Shown piece by piece: positions 5,049 to 7,354 of a DNA stretch of 7,354 nucleotides. Both the position numbers and the translations under genes were made by a program. The DNA comes from Thermodesulfovibrionales bacterium. Its GTDB lineage: Bacteria; Nitrospirota; Thermodesulfovibrionia; Thermodesulfovibrionales; UBA1546. The stretch is from positions 1 to 7,354 of the forward strand of contig JASEHP010000076.1 of NCBI GenBank assembly GCA_030018605.1, given 5' to 3'. The notes under the pieces are model-generated. The model searched no databases and was not told where the DNA came from. It saw only the letters and a program-made list of their open reading frames with translations. Positions within the stretch are counted from its first letter, which is position 1. The number at the start of each line of letters is the position of its first letter.

Positions 5049-6284
5049 TTATTCTTCCCTCCGGTCTGTCAGTGCCGCAATGCCGGGCAGTTCATTGCCT
5101 TCAAGAAGCTGCAGCGATGCCCCGCCTCCTGTTGATATGAAAGATATCGCATCGGATACGCCTGCCTTGTGCACTGCGAGGCCAGTGTCTCCTCCACCGA
5201 CTATTGTGAGCGCATATGCGTCAGCCACTGAATGGGCAATGCCGAAAGTGCCCCTTGAAAATGCGTCTATCTCAAAAACTCCCATGGGTCCGTTCCATAT
5301 TATTGTCTTTGCATCCTGCAGCGCCTCCGAGAAAAGCTTGACAGATGCGGGGCCTATATCAAGCGCTCTCCAGCCTTTTGGAATTTCCTGAGTGGTAACC
5401 AGCTTTGTCTCTGAGCCGGCCTCCATGCTCTGCGCTACCACACTGTCAACAGGAAGATAAAATTTCACATTATTAGCTATAAGCTTTTTCCTTATCACCT
5501 CTGCAAATTCAAGCATCTCCGCCTCTACAAGCGAATCCCCGACTTCGTAGCCCATTGCCTTAATAAAGGTGTATGCCATTCCGCCGCCGACTATAACCTT
5601 GTCAACCTTATCAAGAAGATTCTCAAGAACTCCTATCTTGCCTGAAACTTTTGCGCCTCCGAGTATGGCGACAAACGGCCTTACAGGATTGTGTACGGTC
5701 CCCTTAAGATATTCGATTTCCTTTCTCATCAGAAAGCCTGCTACTGAAGGCAGAAATTTTGTGATGCCGACCACTGATGCGTGCGCCCTGTGCGCCGCTC
5801 CAAAGGCATCATTCACATAATAATCAGCAAGCTTTGCAAGCGCCTTGGCAAAATCTTCGTCGTTTCTTTCTTCTCCGGGATGGAACCTGAGATTTTCCAG
5901 AAGAAGGACGTCTCTTTCCTTCATCTTTGAAACAATGCTTGTCACCTGAGGCCCTATGCAGTCGGGCGCAAAGATAACCTCCTTGCCAAGAAGCCTCTGG
6001 AGTCTCTTTGCAACAGGCGCAAGTGTAAATCTTGGGTCTGCCTTGCCTTTGGGCCTTCCGAGATGTGAAGCAAGTATAACCTTTGCTCCTTCGTCTATTG
6101 CATAATCTATTGAAGGCAGGGTGGAACGAATCCTGCCGTCGTCTGTTATGGTAAGGTTATCATCAAGAGGCACATTAAAGTCCGCCCTTATAAAAACCCT
6201 CTTGCCTTTAATGTTCAGCTCTTCAATTGTAAGTTTGTTCAGGACATCCTTAATCGGGGCAGGATTGTTGTTTTTTTTTGCCAT
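5049..6284 (-). CDS. pgk: Pgk, phosphoglycerate kinase
   Basis: Pgk is a cytoplasmic enzyme interconverting 1,3-bisphosphoglycerate + ADP and 3-phosphoglycerate + ATP. The protein is 411 aa, slightly long for the family. Its motifs in order are RADFNVPL (33-40) and SHLGRP (73-78) of the substrate half, GGAKVSGK (209-216), WNGPMGVFE (330-338), and the nucleotide-site GGGDT (363-367) and STGGGASL (384-391). All core elements are present. The ATG at 6282-6284 gives about 15 residues (MAKKNNNPAPIKDVL) before the usual family start region (NKLTIEEL). No other start codon lies nearer that point, and an AAGGAG 10 nt upstream supports it, so the extension appears real. It contains an A9 run. The gene follows gap by 6 nt, its ribosome site overlapping the end of gap. 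tpiA, a frequent next gene, is absent immediately downstream. Confidence 0.97.
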   Translation of the reverse strand: MAKKNNNPAPIKDVLNKLTIEELNIKGKRVFIRADFNVPLDDNLTITDDGRIRSTLPSIDYAIDEGAKVILASHLGRPKGKADPRFTLAPVAKRLQRLLGKEVIFAPDCIGPQVTSIVSKMKERDVLLLENLRFHPGEERNDEDFAKALAKLADYYVNDAFGAAHRAHASVVGITKFLPSVAGFLMRKEIEYLKGTVHNPVRPFVAILGGAKVSGKIGVLENLLDKVDKVIVGGGMAYTFIKAMGYEVGDSLVEAEMLEFAEVIRKKLIANNVKFYLPVDSVVAQSMEAGSETKLVTTQEIPKGWRALDIGPASVKLFSEALQDAKTIIWNGPMGVFEIDAFSRGTFGIAHSVADAYALTIVGGGDTGLAVHKAGVSDAISFISTGGGASLQLLEGNELPGIAALTDRREE

Positions 6285-6290
6285 TTCAGA

Positions 6291-7295
6291 CTAACTCCTT
6301 TTTGTGAGATAGATTATCAGGTCGCGCACCCGCGAACTGTAACCCGTCTCATTATCATACCATGCTATGATTTTTACCATTCTGCCTTCCAGAACCTTTG
6401 TGACAGATGCGTCAACAATAGAAGAATGGGCATTGCCGTTAAAGTCTATTGATACAACAGGCTCTTCCGTATATTGAAGAATCTCTTTCATCTTTCCTTC
6501 AGCCGCTTTTTTCAAGGCTGCATTCACTTCCTCGGCAGTCGCATCTTTTTTAAGTTCAGCCACAAGGTCTACAACAGATACATTGGGGGCCGGAACCCTT
6601 ATTGCCATGCCGTCAAGCTTGCCTTTTAGTTCAGGCAAAACAAGGCCCACTGCTTTTGCAGCGCCTGTTGTCGTCGGTATCATTGACATTGCAGCAGCCC
6701 TTGCCCTTCTTAAATCTTTATGCGGAAGGTCAAGAATGCGCTGGTCATTGGTATATGAATGTATTGTTGTCATCAAGCCTCTCACTATGCCGAATTCCTG
6801 ATGCAGCACCTTTGCCACAGGCGCAAGGCAGTTTGTTGTGCATGACGCATTGGAGATTATCTTATGTTTTGAAGGGTCCAGCGCCTCTTCGTTTACTCCA
6901 AGACATACTGTAACATCAGGGTCTTTTGCAGGCGCCGATATTATCACCCATTTTGCCCCTGCATCGAGATGTTTTGAGGCTGATGCCTTGTCTGTAAATC
7001 TTCCTGTTGATTCCAGGACAACATCAACGCCGAGACTTTTCCATGGAAGCTTTTCAGGCTCTGTTACTGCAAGGACTTTTATTTCCTTTCCGTTGATGCT
7101 TATGCCGCTGTCAGTTGCTTTTACATCTGCATTAAATATTCCATGCACAGAGTCGTACTTAAGCAGGTGCGCAAGGGTTTTTGCGTCTGTGAGGTCATTT
7201 ATTGCAACAATCTCAAAATCTTTATAACCTGCGCTCTGTCTTAAAAAAACCCTTCCAATCCTTCCGAATCCGTTAATCGCTACTTTTACAGACAT
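6291..7295 (-). CDS. gap: Gap, type I glyceraldehyde-3-phosphate dehydrogenase
   Basis: This is a cytoplasmic enzyme that oxidatively phosphorylates glyceraldehyde 3-phosphate to 1,3-bisphosphoglycerate, handing the product to Pgk encoded next. The protein is 334 aa, normal length. It has the N-terminal Rossmann motif INGFGRIGR (7-15) and Asp34 in AINDLTD, which binds the adenosine ribose and favours NAD. The catalytic SNASCTTNC carries Cys152, and the activating residue is His179 in TIHSYTNDQ. The phosphate-site stretch is MIPTTTGAAKA (205-215), and the C-terminal WYDNETGYS is at 312-320. The Leu-Pro at 190-191 (LDLPHKDLRRARAA) also matches NAD-type rather than NADP-type enzymes. The start ATG is preceded by a strong AGGAGG with 5-nt spacing. 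It is the first gene of the gap-pgk operon and can work in glycolysis or gluconeogenesis. Confidence 0.98.
   Translation of the reverse strand: MSVKVAINGFGRIGRVFLRQSAGYKDFEIVAINDLTDAKTLAHLLKYDSVHGIFNADVKATDSGISINGKEIKVLAVTEPEKLPWKSLGVDVVLESTGRFTDKASASKHLDAGAKWVIISAPAKDPDVTVCLGVNEEALDPSKHKIISNASCTTNCLAPVAKVLHQEFGIVRGLMTTIHSYTNDQRILDLPHKDLRRARAAAMSMIPTTTGAAKAVGLVLPELKGKLDGMAIRVPAPNVSVVDLVAELKKDATAEEVNAALKKAAEGKMKEILQYTEEPVVSIDFNGNAHSSIVDASVTKVLEGRMVKIIAWYDNETGYSSRVRDLIIYLTKRS
6295..6300 (-). promoter_or_regulatory. Shine-Dalgarno of pgk
   Basis: AAGGAG on the minus strand lies 10 nt before the pgk ATG and directly abuts the gap TAG stop (6291-6293). Gap translation therefore ends on the pgk initiation site, which suggests coupled translation and supports the long pgk N-terminus. 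Confidence 0.7.
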
Positions 7296-7298
7296 GAA

Positions 7299-7306
7299 CT
7301 CCTCCT
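7299..7306 (-). promoter_or_regulatory. Shine-Dalgarno of gap
   Basis: AGGAGGAG on the minus strand. Its AGGAGG core is 5 nt before the gap ATG at 7295, a strong site that fixes the start. Confidence 0.85.
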
Positions 7307-7319
7307 ACTAAGAATTTGT

Positions 7320-7348
7320 GTTATAAGATTTATATAAACGGGTTTTAC
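7320..7348 (-). promoter_or_regulatory. Possible sigma-70-type promoter of gap-pgk
   Basis: On the minus strand TATAAC (7320-7325) matches the -10 consensus at 5 of 6 positions. A hexamer GTAAAA 17 nt upstream (7343-7348) matches the -35 at only 3 of 6. Placement about 24 nt before the gap start would give a short leader. The weak -35 and the window edge keep confidence low. Confidence 0.3.
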
Positions 7349-7353
7349 CCGTT
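7337..7353. repeat. 17-bp palindrome upstream of gap
   Basis: AACGGGT (7337-7343) and ACCCGTT (7347-7353) are perfect inverted copies separated by TTT. It overlaps the candidate -35 of gap. It could be an operator, or the terminator stem of a gene beyond the window; the minus-strand sequence after it is AT-rich but has no clean U-tract. Confidence 0.5.
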
Positions 7354-7354
7354 A

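Noticed and set aside
6838..7227. Plus-strand open frame of 129 codons opposite gap
   Set aside because: It is antisense to the highly conserved gap coding sequence, with no recognisable domain.
1..7354. A new defence or mobile system
   Set aside because: Every open stretch is accounted for by housekeeping genes of known families. No transposase, nuclease, toxin-antitoxin or phage gene is present.

Overview
The window is ordinary, densely packed chromosomal DNA of a diderm (Gram-negative) bacterium. A complete tol-pal type envelope operon establishes the outer membrane. Moderate GC, short-period tandem repeats and the tol-pal-cpoB-moaA order remind me of uncultured Nitrospirota or neighbouring deep-branching lineages, but that placement is an inference and nothing here proves it.

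Left part, + strand, 1-4871: five envelope genes and one cofactor gene are packed head to tail as tolR (5' end cut by the window) - tolA/tonB-like - tolB - pal - cpoB (ybgF) - moaA. tolR/tolA and tolA/tolB overlap by ATGA. pal/cpoB and cpoB/moaA abut with no spacer. Only pal has a strong Shine-Dalgarno and a real, though 17-nt, intergenic gap. TolR (with TolQ, presumably just upstream) uses the proton motive force to energise TolA. TolA reaches across the periplasm to TolB and the peptidoglycan-binding lipoprotein Pal, and CpoB tunes this machine and links it to septal wall synthesis. MoaA is the radical-SAM enzyme of the first step of molybdenum cofactor synthesis and has no evident functional tie to the others.

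Middle, 4872-5048: moaA converges on a minus-strand tRNA-Val(CAC) only 13 bp away. Beyond it lies a fold-back array of 8-bp repeats, whose minus-strand reading ends in a stem plus U6. This is the best candidate terminator for the next operon.

Right part, - strand, 5049-7295: gap (glyceraldehyde-3-phosphate dehydrogenase) then pgk (phosphoglycerate kinase), a compact two-gene glycolytic/gluconeogenic operon. A possible promoter and a 17-bp palindrome lie at the right window edge.

The most unusual thing seen is inside tolB. Almost the whole export signal (1067-1190) is built from three different short tandem-repeat arrays, two of them heptanucleotide, with fold-back symmetry. It looks like a repeat element captured in frame between the start codon and the conserved mature protein. 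A related GTRTC-type array lies at 4969-5041. I see no defence system, CRISPR, insertion sequence or other wholly new gene system.
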